A stretch of 64,000 bases of DNA, from positions 48,156,456 through 48,220,455 of the forward strand of contig CM049318.1 in assembly GCA_026874595.1 (NCBI GenBank). Direction: 5' to 3'. The DNA is from Sipunculus nudus (lineage: Eukaryota; Annelida; Sipuncula; Golfingiida; Sipunculidae). Below the pieces are notes generated by a model that saw nothing but the letters and a program-made list of their open reading frames with translations, was not told where the DNA came from and made no database searches. Positions 1-12,800 of the stretch are shown piece by piece; position 1 is the stretch's first letter, and each line of letters starts with the position of its first letter. The position numbers were made by a program, and so were the translations under genes.

Positions 1-432
1 TATATAACGGACCATTTATAGCGGCATATTTCAACAGAGCATTTGTATCAGCATATTTCAACAGAGCATTTATAGCAGCATGTTTAACGGAGCATTTATA
101 GCAGTATATTTAACGGAGCATTTGTAGCAGCATATTTCAACAGAGCATTTATAGCAGCATGTTTAACGGAGCATTTATAACAGTATATTTAACGGAGCAT
201 TTGTTACAGCATATATAACGGAGCATTTGAAGCAGTATATATAAAGCAGCATTTATAGCAGTTTATTTAACGGAACATTTATAGCATTATATTTTACGAA
301 GCATTTATAGCAGCATCTTTAACGGAGCATTTGTTGCAGTATATATAACGGAGCATTTGTAGCACCATATTTAACGGAGAACTTATAGCAGTATATTTAT
401 CGGAGCATTTATAGCAGTATGTTTAATGGAGC
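1..432. repeat. 26-27-bp tandem array, left edge
   Basis: The unit reads roughly 'aacggagcatttatagcag' plus 'tatattt', with a period of 26-27 bp and many single-base variants. About 16 copies are present, and the array runs off the left edge, so its full length is unknown. No open frame or other function is apparent. Confidence 0.9.
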
Positions 433-2855
433 AGGTATTAAAGTAAGAGTCATCAATGTAACCCCTTCATTGGTCAACTGTATTGACGCAAGACCAACAG
501 TTAATTTAATGTTCAGTTTGTTAAGTATTCCCGTTTGTTTTAATTTATAAGCAAACAAGTGGCCAATGGGTCATGGCATTCAGCTCTTATGTGGCCATAG
601 CACATAGATATGGTCACAGTGACCTCATTTGGAGTTTGTAAAGAGAATTTACCGAAACTAATATTAGCATGCTAGGTTTGAATAGGTCTCATGGCTTTAT
701 TTGGTCGGTGTCAAATACCACATTCATAGTTGCAGTCTGTCATTTCCACTTTTCAGGTTTACTCTGTTCAGTCTGTTCAGAGACTGTGTAGAATAGTGGG
801 TAACAATGAAAAAAGTGAGGATAAATACACCATGCACAGTCTCTTATATCAGAGGTAGTAACACAGGCATCCTTAGTCTGCATACAACTCTGAAATTGTT
901 GCGAACGTAAAATAGGTCAACATAAGTGGTTCCACCTCTTGTTAACAAACTCAAACGCTACTTGATCAATATTTGGTAATGAACTATATTATTTTAAGCA
1001 AAAACGGAAATTAACCCGTATTAAGGAAAGGAGTCGATACAGCATCAATGTTCGTAAATTGGGGCCCATTGTCAAAGCAGTTACTGAGACGTTGGTTAGC
1101 AGACATAGCATTATATTTGCAAAAAAAAAAAAAAAAAAAAAAAACAACAAAAAACAAAAAACGTTAAATCGTCAACATCTGTGAACAGCAAAATGTCAGA
1201 GTTCCGTAATGACAACATTTTAAAAATAATTCAACTGAATTCACCCTCATGTAATTACCCTTTCTTTAATAAATAGTATAGTCAATTAGATGAAAGATGA
1301 GGAATTTTTTATCGGGTTTACCTAAAGATAATTGAAACATTATATTTCAGCTTGCAGAAAAACAGGTCAACAGCGGTGTCACGTGAAAAATATAACACTA
1401 TTTAGGCCAATTCATTGATCCTGGGCTAAACATTTGTTCTGCATCTTCAAACACCAAAGATAATCCAACTTTCAGAGAGCTAAAATCACATTTTCACCCT
1501 AGAGCTGGCAGAACATTGGTCACTGTTTGGTTTATAAGGACCTCCCAGGATGTTGGGATAGAAGTTTCCAGGTCAATCGTTTCAAGCTGTGCCCTGTTGA
1601 CGGAGGACCGGACGACGGACATAGGCCCATCGCTATGGCTTCAGAGGTCAATCGCTATAGCTACATAGGTCCATCGCTATAGCTACATATGTCCATCGCT
1701 AAAGCTCAGATGACTTTCAATCAGCTGAGCTAAAATGAAACACGAAATGAAATTACACTGAATCATTTGAAATACAAACTGACATCAACAGGCCACTGTC
1801 GTAATGGGTAAATGTACTCTTTGCAAGTATATACTCTTAAAGGTCTTCCGAGTGCATGTGGGGTATTTTTTATTTTTATATAGATTTTTCCAACATTTTA
1901 TAGTAAGATGCAACCTTTCTTTGCTCAGATATTTTAAGTGACTTACTAATCACAGAGGTCTTTGACTTGCCCAGCACATTTCCGCTGAATCCGAAGGACT
2001 GGGCACCCTACAATCAATGTAATGTGACATGTTATGTTACACTTATAAAATGCATTAATTCCAGGCCGGTTCTTTATGTGCCAGTTTTATATATATTGCC
2101 GCCCTGGTAAAACACCTACCATTAACGGAGTTTGTCAAGTATGGGACAAGCCAGATTCTCAGATCTGACAGATATTTTGCCCTTATTAATGAAGTTTTCT
2201 TTTGCTTTTACAATTTGAGATATGCCATAACGTGATCCTTCTTTCCTGATGCAATTGACCCAAATAATAAATGTCAGTATTCGGTGATAGGTACAAGGTC
2301 TAATCGGAAACCTATCAGTTTCATCGCAGTAATTTGCTACCCAACTGCAAGACTTTTTTCACAGGACCCACACTCAGCAACATGGTGCTCTTTATTCTGA
2401 TAATTCTAACCATTTTATGGAAATCTGAGGTTGTATGCTTGAGGATAACGGCCTGACTTACCAGCACACTCGGTTTTTATGATAAACCTGAGTTTCTCAG
2501 CTGTGTAGTTGTAAAGATGTTCATAAAACCCGCAACCATTTCTGACCAGGGATCCGTTCTCGGTTAAGGTTAGGCAGAGTTCCACCTCACTTCTGATCGG
2601 GAATATAGAAATAATAGTATCACTGATTGAACCTGCTCAAATCGTAAATTTTAACCGTTAACTAGAAAGGCGTGTATTTTCAATGAGTCGAAACAATATA
2701 CGCTTAAAAATGAGCGCTAAATTTTGTGTCTTGCACCGTTCTAAGCTTCCCCAGATTGAACCGTAACATCCGAAACTTTCTACACCACCCCTTTTTATAC
2801 CCCCCCCCCCCCTGCCCCCTACACATATTGTAAACTCCTATATCCCTCGGCCCGG
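433..2855. other. Intergenic stretch, no supported gene
   Basis: AT-rich sequence without a convincing exon. It contains a poly(A) run at about 1121-1143, a short direct repeat of 'tccatcgctatagctacat' near 1650-1700, and a poly(C) tract near 2800. A possible signal-peptide-like first exon on the plus strand at 2382-2429 is listed under findings only. Confidence 0.5.
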
Positions 2856-3001
2856 TTAATCACATTGACACCTTCCGCGGGGCAAGTTGACGTACCTCAG
2901 GGCGCTGTCACACCTCTCCTGGTATACGAAGAAACGATAGGCTCGACTTAGAACCAGAGTACATCCACGTGTAGCCTCTTTACACCCCGGGCTGTTTATT
3001 C
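2856..3001 (-). CDS. Probable terminal exon of a small Cys-rich protein gene
   Basis: On the minus strand a pyrimidine-rich tract ends in TTCCAG at 3006-3002, and the frame then stays open for 47 codons to a TAA at 2856-2858. The exon begins in phase 1, which fits the phase-1 donor of the candidate exon at 4056-4234; joining them adds an Arg at the junction. The encoded end is Cys-rich: Cys pairs lie in SPGCKEATRGC, and the C-terminus is RGRCQCD. I do not recognise the family. The splice acceptor, the phase match and the coding-like composition against AT-rich surroundings support it, but no cDNA or homologue is available here. Confidence 0.45.
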
Positions 3002-4055
3002 CTGGAACAAGCGGAGCAGTAAAAAGCGGCTCGACAAAGAGGCGCCCATAGTTTGGAAATATTATCGTTTTTATTAAATTTGCAAATCGCTTATATAAAT
3101 GCAAACTGTAAAAGAGGAATAAGGTATACTTTCTTGTATCTTGACACACCGATTCATCGTCTGAATTGCAAGAGTATCATTTCAGGTATCCGAAAAATCA
3201 ACATGAACTTTTGTTCAAATGGCCGATTTTGTTAAAACATTTCCTCGTATAAGCAAGTTAATGTTGTAGCCTAGTGGATATTGTAGGACGTCAAATAAAG
3301 TAATACTTAGACTAATTGTTAAACAAAAGTTACCATTATTGCAATACAATTTATACAAATGTTTGTCAAGATAATTGGTCTAATTTAGGCGTGTGCGTGA
3401 AGTAGACATCGATCTCATTTATATATGACGACTTATTATCTTATTAATGTAAAGACCGCTATGAGGAAGCTACGATTTTGCAGTCGCTTTTGATAACTTT
3501 GAGGACATATTGTGACATCTATAGCCCTGTTGAGGCTGACGCGCCGTTGGGTCACCATAATTGGGATATTTGACAGCTCATGTTTTCATGGGGTCAGATT
3601 AGGGTTGTCTGAATCCAGGAAGATCCACCTTTGCGAAATCTCCCACAAAACATCTTGAAATTTCGACCTGGCCTAGGCAAGCATACATAAATGTAAAATC
3701 TTGGAGATTCTGAACAAAATTATCAGCTGACAAACACGAATAAACAATTAGAACTGATTTACATTGTATTGATAATTGCATAAATAATCCAGCTAAGAAA
3801 TAATTTGTATAGAACGCGTGATTCAACCCCCAATATAGATTTTTTAGATGTCTGGTGGTAAATTCAGGAGCGGCCTCCTGATAATAAATCCGTTTCTACT
3901 TATAAATAATGTAACTTACAGAATACAGAAATGGAATGTGATGTAAACATAAACTTTCTCATCTTTGAAAAGTTTAACATTGTATTTCTGCGCTAGTATT
4001 TAGAAAATATGTAGAAATTCATTACTATGTTGGAGAAAACGTAACATATACTCAC

Positions 4056-4234
4056 TCCGTTCATTGGCACTACATCTTCTGAAGATCGTGGACTGCATGG
4101 CGGCGTCGGAGGCTTTGCCTAGTGCTCGAACCAATGTTTCGCGATCACACACGCATGCCTTGTCATTTATAAGTCTCTCATACTCCTGGCGAGTGCAGGC
4201 TGACATGTTCGCAAACGAGTCGACGGCATTTGTT
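4056..4234 (-). CDS. Probable internal exon of a small Cys-rich protein gene
   Basis: The 179-nt stretch has an acceptor (AATCTTAG, ending at 4235) and a strong donor (GTGAGTAT from 4055 downwards). The frame is open through 59 full codons, phase 2 in and phase 1 out. Residues include SACTRQEYERL, KACVCDRE and FRRCSANER, giving four Cys. GC content and CpG use are higher than in the flanks. The phase-1 exit fits the terminal exon at 2856-3001. It cannot be an extra exon of the upstream EGF gene, whose introns are all phase 1 while this exon needs a phase-2 entry. Upstream exons are unresolved; open, splice-bounded candidates lie at 5112-5187 and about 4365-4448 on the same strand. Function unknown. 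Confidence 0.45.
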
Positions 4235-4740
4235 CTAAGATTATAAGACAGTATATAACATGCTTGTACAGTTATCAACAACATTTCAGGGCGTATACGG
4301 GTATAATTAAGTTCTTGTATTTTTTTAATAGGGTTAATTTAAACATGCGTACACCCTTCCGCAAGAAGTCGTCTGCTCAAACGAACCTCTTTCTGTCGGG
4401 CACTGTGGGACGACGGCCGAGCCTTTACTATGTCTGAACTGTCAAATGTTAAAATTTAAATTTGTTACATTTCAAGGGAGCATCTTCTGTTTACATTCCT
4501 CATGCGCAGGCATACAAAATATTACCTATTCCGTGCAGTCATTACCACAAAGACACTAACATTTATGTTATTTGCCTTGAAACAATTCATATCCAACTAC
4601 ATTACCCTCTTCATTACATTTATACCTATGCCACCTCTATATAAAGAAACCCCGGTGCATTGTGGGCTGCAGAATTTAGGCCCACAGTCCCAAACAAACA
4701 GAGTCGTATTCTGCGCAGTGTGACATGCGTTTTGATGTTG

Positions 4741-5043
4741 CAGGGGCGTTAGCAAGGTATTACAGAAGGGTAACTTTAAGGTTCTATCGAGGAACAACCT
4801 AGAATACAAGGAATACCGTAACATGTTTATTACTCAATACAAGTTGCCACAGCATAAATGATAATTGAGAATTTATGAAAAGGTGTCAGTTATTAAAATC
4901 AAAGTGTCAATCGTAAACTAATGTAAATATGACTCAAGACTCGAACTTTACTTTCATACTATAATTTTTTAGCGTCTGGTAAGTTTAATCGGAAATATTA
5001 ACTGCAAAGTCGGGCGGCTCAGGATCCCTTGACTACGCCCCTG
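4741..5043. mobile_element. hAT-like MITE
   Basis: The ends are inverted copies: CAGGGGCGTTAGCAAGG on the left, and the complement of the right end reads CAGGGGCGTAGTCAAGG (14 of 17 identical). CAGGG-type ends are typical of hAT elements. The 8-bp flanks (tgatgttg and gatgtaaa) share only part, so the target-site duplication is not clean. The interior has no coding capacity. Confidence 0.5.
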
Positions 5044-5847
5044 GATGTAAAAATATGTGAGTGCTATGTGTCTTTGAACAATTAATGAACGCTCATCTTC
5101 GTCATAATTACCTGCAGGTTTTGAAGTCGGACGAAAATGGAATTCTCATCTGATCTAGACACTGGTTGCGCCTGAATGGGCATACTCCTGAAACGTAAAA
5201 CTGTGATGTAGAACATGCCTCTACTCCAAATCATTTACAGTCAAAAGTAAATATTGTATATATTCAGCTGGTACAGTTCTTTGCACAGTGACCGCACTTC
5301 TACTGACATGTGCTGTGACATCCCCGGACATATATAGTGAGCTTTTGATTCTGCACTGACCGACAATATATCGCTACAACTGCGCTATTAATTGCACATG
5401 TGTTAATGATAAATTTAATTGTCATCTACAATGAACTGTTTCGGGGTTTGTATAAGTCGGAGAATCCTAGAGATCCGGAGAATGGAAAAGCTTGTCAGAG
5501 AATGTTATAAGCTAATCGGTTGATTTTATTTATGAGTTTAACCTGAAACAAAATTTAAAGTATCTTATGATCGCCGATATGTGCAGTATTACATTTTCCA
5601 TAATATTAAATTGTAAATATCCAGTTAAACGCTGTGTGGGGACCTAAGACAAGGATGGTCAAGTTCTGTAGCTCAAAGTTATGATCTATTCTAGGTAAAT
5701 TTTTACAAACAGTTTTACAAAATGTGATTTTATGAATATTTAATTTTATAATAAACGTATTTATATATTCTCTGCTTAGTTGGTGTGTATAATGACAATT
5801 AACTTGCTGGAACTAGGCTAATGTTGATAATCAAAAGGTGATACTAA

Positions 5848-5853
5848 TTTATT
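5848..5853 (-). terminator. Polyadenylation signal AATAAA after the EGF gene
   Basis: An AATAAA hexamer on the minus strand lies about 40 nt beyond the TAA of the EGF gene. It would give a very short 3' UTR. Because the surroundings are AT-rich, a chance match is possible. Confidence 0.35.
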
Positions 5854-5894
5854 TTTGACAGTCGGACAGTAGATATTTGTATGGATATATCTGA

Positions 5895-6028
5895 TTATTG
5901 CCTACTTGTCTGACATGTCCTGCCACCAAATCCAGACCTACAGACACATCCTTCCTGTTTCACAGCACCAAAGTCTCGGGTATAGCACGTACCTCCGTTA
6001 CTGCACACAAGTTTGGTGCACTTCACAG
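5895..6028 (-). CDS. EGF gene exon 14: EGF-like domain 14 and stop
   Basis: The acceptor GATCCCAG precedes 134 coding nt ending in TAA (5897-5895). The domain holds [13 protein letters not shown], then [12 protein letters not shown], and ends with TSRQ. The loop between Cys3 and Cys4 is longer than in the others. It encodes residues 564-607. The stop directly after the domain shows that no membrane anchor follows. Confidence 0.85.
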
Positions 6029-6774
6029 CTGGGATCATACAGTTTTAAGACATTTTAAGGATATTAACATGAAATAATGCAAGAAAGATCCAAATTTGTT
6101 TGATAAAACTAGATCATTCTCTACATCAAAGTTGTTTGTTCAAACGTTGCCTCCGTTTCCGGTTACGGTTTTGACTCGCGGTACAATAAAGGTGCCCCAT
6201 CTGTGAGTGTACCTCTTCCTATTGTCCACTTTTGTTAACGCATCAGGCATTGGATTTAAGATTTACAATGGTACAATTTATTGTTCCATGCAAGAAGCCA
6301 GGTCCATTAAACTCATCCAGGAATGTAGGCATAGCAGTTATATATATTTGATACTAGCAGATCATACTGTTACATTAATTCTATATTTATTAAATATAAT
6401 GTATATATTTGTGTATCTCGGTTTCTACATTGTTAAAATGAAAAATGGATTTGTTTTATAAGACGTTATTTACTTAATATAAACATAAACAAACCTGTGC
6501 TACAGTTCTGCCCGGAATAACCGAGAGCACATCGACACACATAGCCGGACGGAATGAACGAAAGGTGAATACATGTCCCATCATTCTCACACGGGCTCTG
6601 GTTGCACAATTTTACTAGATAAAATACACATATGACCTGATGAGTACGATGTAGTGTACACGAAACCTGCGGGTAGTGACAGTAATGCATTGATGTATTT
6701 TATGAACTTAGAGCAGCTCTACTTTTATGCATCGAGCACTTTGATCCTGGAACGGCAACAAAAAACTTTTGGTA

Positions 6775-6835
<61 letters not shown>

Positions 6836-9800
6836 CAATAGCCCAAGGACCCAAAACCCACCTGTGAACAATTCGTATTGAGATTACTGGAAAAATACTT
6901 CATTACAGCTACAATATCTGCAGAAAATGTATCAGCTTCGTGAGTAGCCTTTGTGTTCAAGGCCGAAGCTGATGCAAGGGGGCACATCGTGAGTAGGCTT
7001 TGTGTTCAAGGCCGAAGCTGATGCACGGGGGAATATGGTGAGTAGCCTTTGTGTTCAAGGCCGAAGCTGATGCACGGGGAACATCGTAAGTAGCCTTTGT
7101 GTTTAAGGCCGAAGCTGATGCAAGGGGGCACATCGTGAGTAGGCTTTGTGTTCAAGGCCGAAGCTGATGCACGGGGGTATATGGTGAGTAGCCTTTGTGT
7201 TCAAGGCCAAAGCTGATGCACGGGGGAACATCGTGAGTAGCCTTTGTGTTTAAGGCCGAAGCTGATGCACGGAGAACAACGTGAGTAGCCTTTGTGTTCA
7301 AGGCTGAAGCTGATTCACGGGGGAATATGGTGAGTAGCCTTTGTGTTTAAGGCCGAAGCTGATGCACGGGGAACAACGTGAGTAACCTTTGTGTTCAAGG
7401 CTGAAGCTGATTCACGGGGGAATATGGTGAGTAGCCTTTGTGTTTAAGGCTGAAGCTGATTCACGGGGGAATATGGTGAGTAACCTTTGTGTTCAAGGCC
7501 GAAGCTGATTCACGGGGGAATATAATGGGTAGCCTTTCTGTTCAAGGCCGAAGCGGATGCACGAGGGAATATCGTGAGCAGCCTTTGTGTTCAAGGCCAA
7601 AGCTGATTCACGGGGGAATATGTTGAGTAGCCTTTGTGTTCAAGGCTGAAGCTGATTCACGGGGGAATATGGTGAGTAGCCTTTGTGTTCAAGGCTGAAG
7701 CTGATTCACGGGGGAATATGGTGAGTAGCCTTTGTGTTCAAGGCTGAAGCTGATTCACGGGGAATATGGTGAGTAGCCTTTGTGTTCAAGGCCGAAGCTG
7801 ATGCACGGGGAACATCGTGAGTAGCCTTTGTGTTCAAGGCTAAAGCTGATTCACGGGGGAATCTGGTGAGTAGCCTTTGTGTTCAAGGCTGAAGCTGATT
7901 CACGGGGGAATATGGTGAGTAACCTTTGTGTTAAAGGCCGAAGCTGATTCACGGGGGGATATAATAAGTAGCCTTTGTGTTCAAGGCCGAAGCGGATGCA
8001 CGAGGGAATATCGTGAGCAGCCTTTGTGTTCAAGGCCGAAGCTGATTCACGGGGGAATATGGTGAGTAGCCTTTGTGTTCAAGGCTGAAGCTGATTCACG
8101 GGGGAATATGGTGAGTAGCCTTTGTGTTCAAGGTTGAAGCTGATTCACGGGGGAATATGGTGAGAAGCCTTTGTGTTCAAGGCTGAAGCTGATGCACGAG
8201 GAAATATCGTGAGCAGCCTTTGTGTTCAAGGCCGAAGCTGATTCACGGGGGAATATGGTGAATAGCCTTTGTGTTCAAGGCTGAAGCAGATTCACGGGGG
8301 AATATGGTGAGTAGCCTTTGTGTTCAAGGCCGAAGCTGATTCACGGGGGAATATCGTGAGTAGCCTTTGTGTCCAAGGCTGAAGCTGATGCACGGGGGAA
8401 TATGGTGAGTAACCTTTGTGTACAAGGCCGAAACTGATGCACGGGGGAATATGGTGAGTAGCCTTTGTGTTCAAGGCCGAAGCTGATGCACGAGGGAATA
8501 TGGTGAGCAGCCTTTGTGTTTAAGGCTGAAGCTGATTCACGGGGAATATGGTGAGTAGCCTTTGTGTTCAAGGCCGAAGCTGATGCACGGGGGAACATCG
8601 TGAGTAGCCTTTGTGTTCAAGGCCGAAGCTGATTCACGGGGGAATATGGTGAGTAGCCTTTGTGTTCAAGGCCGAAGCTGCTGCACGGTGAATAATTTAC
8701 GGTATTTTGTATGTTCTATTTAACGTAAAAGTATATAATTAAATACAACCTTTCCATACGGGAATGGAAAACTTCTGCCTTGTGAAGAGTCACGTTTGTC
8801 TGAGCTTTTGAAGAGACCCCTTTTCCTGGGGGTTAAAGAGTCCCATTTGTCTGGGTTTATGAAGAGTCCCCTTTATCTTGAGGACTCCCGTTTGCCTTGG
8901 GGGTTGAAGACCGAAAGGGCCACTGATGTCGAGCTGATAGTGCAGGTTAGAACAAAACATTTTTATATTTCGTGATGTAATGAACCATGCATGATTCTTC
9001 TTGCCTTTTTAATCTGTACAGGTTTAAAAAAATGCAGTTGTCTTTACCGTTAGAGCAGTTTCGTCCCCAGTGAGAGCCGGGACATATACATCGGTAATAA
9101 CCACTTCTTGATGAACCCCAGGCGACACATGTACCTCCATTCTTGCACGGGCGTTCACGTTGACAGATGCTTGCTGCATGAAACATATACAATAAAAAAA
9201 TGTTTTCTCGTTTCGGTGTTATGACCCAGTAATCTGGATAATTACACATCGGCCACACAGGTGGGGTAGACACCAGGCCTGGGTGACAGCAGGATATAAA
9301 ATGAGAGAAAGCCAGTGCTATCGCCCTGTCACTAGTTATGTACATACTAAGCAATTAAATCAGCATTTACAATTTGAAACCGTTATCTCCACAAAAATAT
9401 TTTGCGCAAAAAAACTTCAGTTCTGATTTGAATCCATAAAACAGCATACCCAGTGTAACTTCGACATCCGATGATCAGGCATAATAATGTCGCGGGAAAG
9501 ATGAAACATGTCATATTAAGAGTGTCAAAATCACATGACATCATTTCAGAAAATGTCTTGTCAACAGACAGGCTAAAGAGCTTGAGCCAGGAAACGACAG
9601 GCGTTTCACAATTTTTTATCCATTTTTTTTTAGATTTAAACCAGAACTTTATTTTATTAGAATATCTTAATTGGCATAATGTGAGGGAATATAATAAGGT
9701 ATGTTCCTGGTATGTCCTCACCATAACAATAAAATTTAGTATAACATCATCTTAATTCCCATTTAGCATTACAAATTGACAAATAACATTAAAAGAAGGG

Positions 9801-12800
9801 AAACAGAATACTATTTTCTCACCCTGGTCACAGTGGACTCCCAGAAATCCGTTTTTGCATTGACACCTGTACCCATCAGCGTCGACTCGACTCCCGTGAC
9901 ATTCAGCTCCGTTCCGACAGGGATTGTTTCTCACGCAGATGTTCGCTGAATGGAGAAGTTACAAGGAATCAAACTGACTTGACACAGCACCTTAACGCAG
10001 CCTACTGCACTCCTTACACATAGGTGACAGTTCTGACTGATAACATTTGCCCACTGCTCGTTCAGGCAGCATTTGCCGAACATGGCCACCAGGGCGCCTT
10101 TATGTTGACTAGTCTAAACTAAAACTGGTATTTTGAGTCATCAAATTGGTACGTTTGAGGTTGTGTGGGACCACCGCCCCGGTCGCCTTTTTAGACTATA
10201 ATTTTGAGAGGAGCCGTTAGACGCAATGCCACACAAGCTGAGCCTTTATGAGGACAAGAATGTTCCGACAAATGAAGGTTGTTACGGATTCTAATATAAA
10301 CAGATCACGTATGCATGATGAACACAAATTCTGTAACGGAGATTTAAAAAATCAGATTCTGTAAGACTAGGCAGCGTGAAATGTCTAGGGGAATGAATAA
10401 AGAAGTCAGTGGATTTTTTGTTAACAAATTATATAATTTAAAATTCTTAAAACAACCCTAACATTACAATACACTAAATCAATACAATTATACAGTAAAA
10501 CAGCGGTATAACAACCGCTCAATACAAATACACAGAAAAATAATGTGCACAGTACCTGGATACCAACACCGTCACAAGGATAAATTCTTTAAATGTATAC
10601 TCTCGGAGAATGACAGTCCAGTGTAAAGCTCTCGTAACAATCCAGAAAGTAAACTGAAGTCCAAATGCATAAAATCCAGGAGAAAGTCTTATAAAATCTA
10701 TAATTGCCGCATTCGTCGGATAAGGCCCTAGAAACTGACACACGCTTCTGCGTCCGCTGGAATCTGCTCGCCTCTCTGCCCGTTCTAAAACACAGCCCCT
10801 TTATATACCTTCACACCTCAAGCCGAGAATTTTCCACTTCTCGAACAGTCTTAAGGATCCCACACAACACAGTAAACACGCGTTTCAAGAATTATCGAGA
10901 AGAAAATAGCCGTGTGTATCCCCACACACCAGGGTCATCACGTGACCTCGGCCAGGCGTGAAAACCCAAGGCTAACATGACAACGAGAGTTCAACCAGCA
11001 GGAATTAAACATAGAATGTAACAAATGGCCCGGCGAGGGTGTCACAACACGAGTTACGCCCGTGTTGCACAATAAAAAGAGCACCTGTAACAAGGTGGAG
11101 GATTGCGGGCGTCCTTATTCAGTCCTCTGCCTATGCAAACAGTTTTTAAGTAAATTTGTTAGACTGAATAAATGAGACCATAGCACATGGAGCATAAAAG
11201 CGATCCTTTTGTGTGTGTATGTTTTAAAATTATTAGCAATATAACATTAAGCAAGTTTAGAACACTTATGTTAACTTGTATTCATAGATGTTTTATAATT
11301 ATATTCGGCTTTCAAACTAAAACAAGGAATTTCTAAAGAATTAGTTTTAATATATAACAAGGCCTACAGGCCTAAAGCGTACCTGTGCAATTGGTACATC
11401 AGGTATATTACTTCCATGCTTGACCATAACTTTTCAAGTACATGTGTGACATGAATATGTAAAATGCAAGTACTAAACATTTTGAACCCAAGTAAAAGCA
11501 CCTATTACACAAATGTCACCTCTGAAATACTGGCATGGATATACACAACGCAAAATGAAGGTGGCGACACCAGCTTTGTGTACGTGAAAGCCATCGAAGA
11601 TGTAAGGACATGCACAATTTCAGGCAGATACTTCAAACCACTCTTGTGCTATGTTCACAAATGCATAAAATCGATAAAACAATTAAAGTTGGCGCGACAA
11701 GTCTTGTATACAACAAATACAACATGTATGGACATATATAATTTCAGGTCAAATTACTTCTGAAAAATAAGCAGGGACATTCACTATGCAAACATTGATG
11801 CAGGTGGCGCCACCAGTCTTGTATACGACGAAGCTATCCATGATGTATCCCTATGCCCAGTTTAAGCTGATATATCAAATCCCTCCTGGGAAATAAGCAG
11901 GGACATACACTATGCACAAATTATCGAAGGTGGCGCCACCGGTCTCGTAAGCAATGAAGCTATCCGATATATGTTTAGAGATTTAGATATTTCAGGCTGA
12001 CATATTAAATCTCTCCTGAGAAATAAGCAGGCATATACATGTTAAAATCATTGTTGTGGCAACACCAGTCTTGTGTACGAGAAAGCCATCAAAGATGCAA
12101 GGACAGCCCAAAATTTCAGGCTGATACATTAAATTCCTCTTTAGTCAGTTGCACTGGGCTGACCAAGCTCAGATGAGGCAGGCAGTTGCCATAAGTCAAG
12201 CGAAGCTAATTGCCAGCTACAGTTACTGCAGGGAGTGTACTCTTGACTTGTTGTAAAATCTGATACAGATGGCAGTCTGCCAATGCCTACAAATATATCT
12301 AGACTGAAACCTGACCTGCTGCCAAATCTGAAATAATTGGCAGTCTGCCAAGCTATTTATAGATACAGAAAAATTTCGGCATGTTGCCAAATCTGTTTAT
12401 GCATACTAATAGACTGACCACAATGTTTTAATCAAGCTAAATATTAATAAGATTTTTTTAAAAATAAAAATGTTTAGAATAATAACAGGTTCCTAAATAA
12501 AGCAAAATCAGAATACCGATATATTATATTCATGGATTTATCCTAAACATCCTGAAATATTTAACAATTTTGCTGAATGATTTCGGAGAAAGAGATTTTC
12601 AAGGGTTTTCAAGTCCCCCCCCCCGTAAAATATAAGTCGATGCAAGTGGCGTCACAAAAAAGCTCAATCCCACATTATTTGACATGTGACAAATTTTTGC
12701 ACAAGAATCTGGGATTCTAGCTCCTGCTTTTCCTGAGAAATTATAGGTTAATGTGCTAGTGACCGATGACCTCCGGACAATAAAGGTCAATGCAGGAGGT

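Noticed and set aside
7851-8598. Minus-strand ORFs with repeated '[10 protein letters not shown]'
   Set aside because: They arise from the 49-bp array, whose unit is not a multiple of three; no frame is kept across the array.
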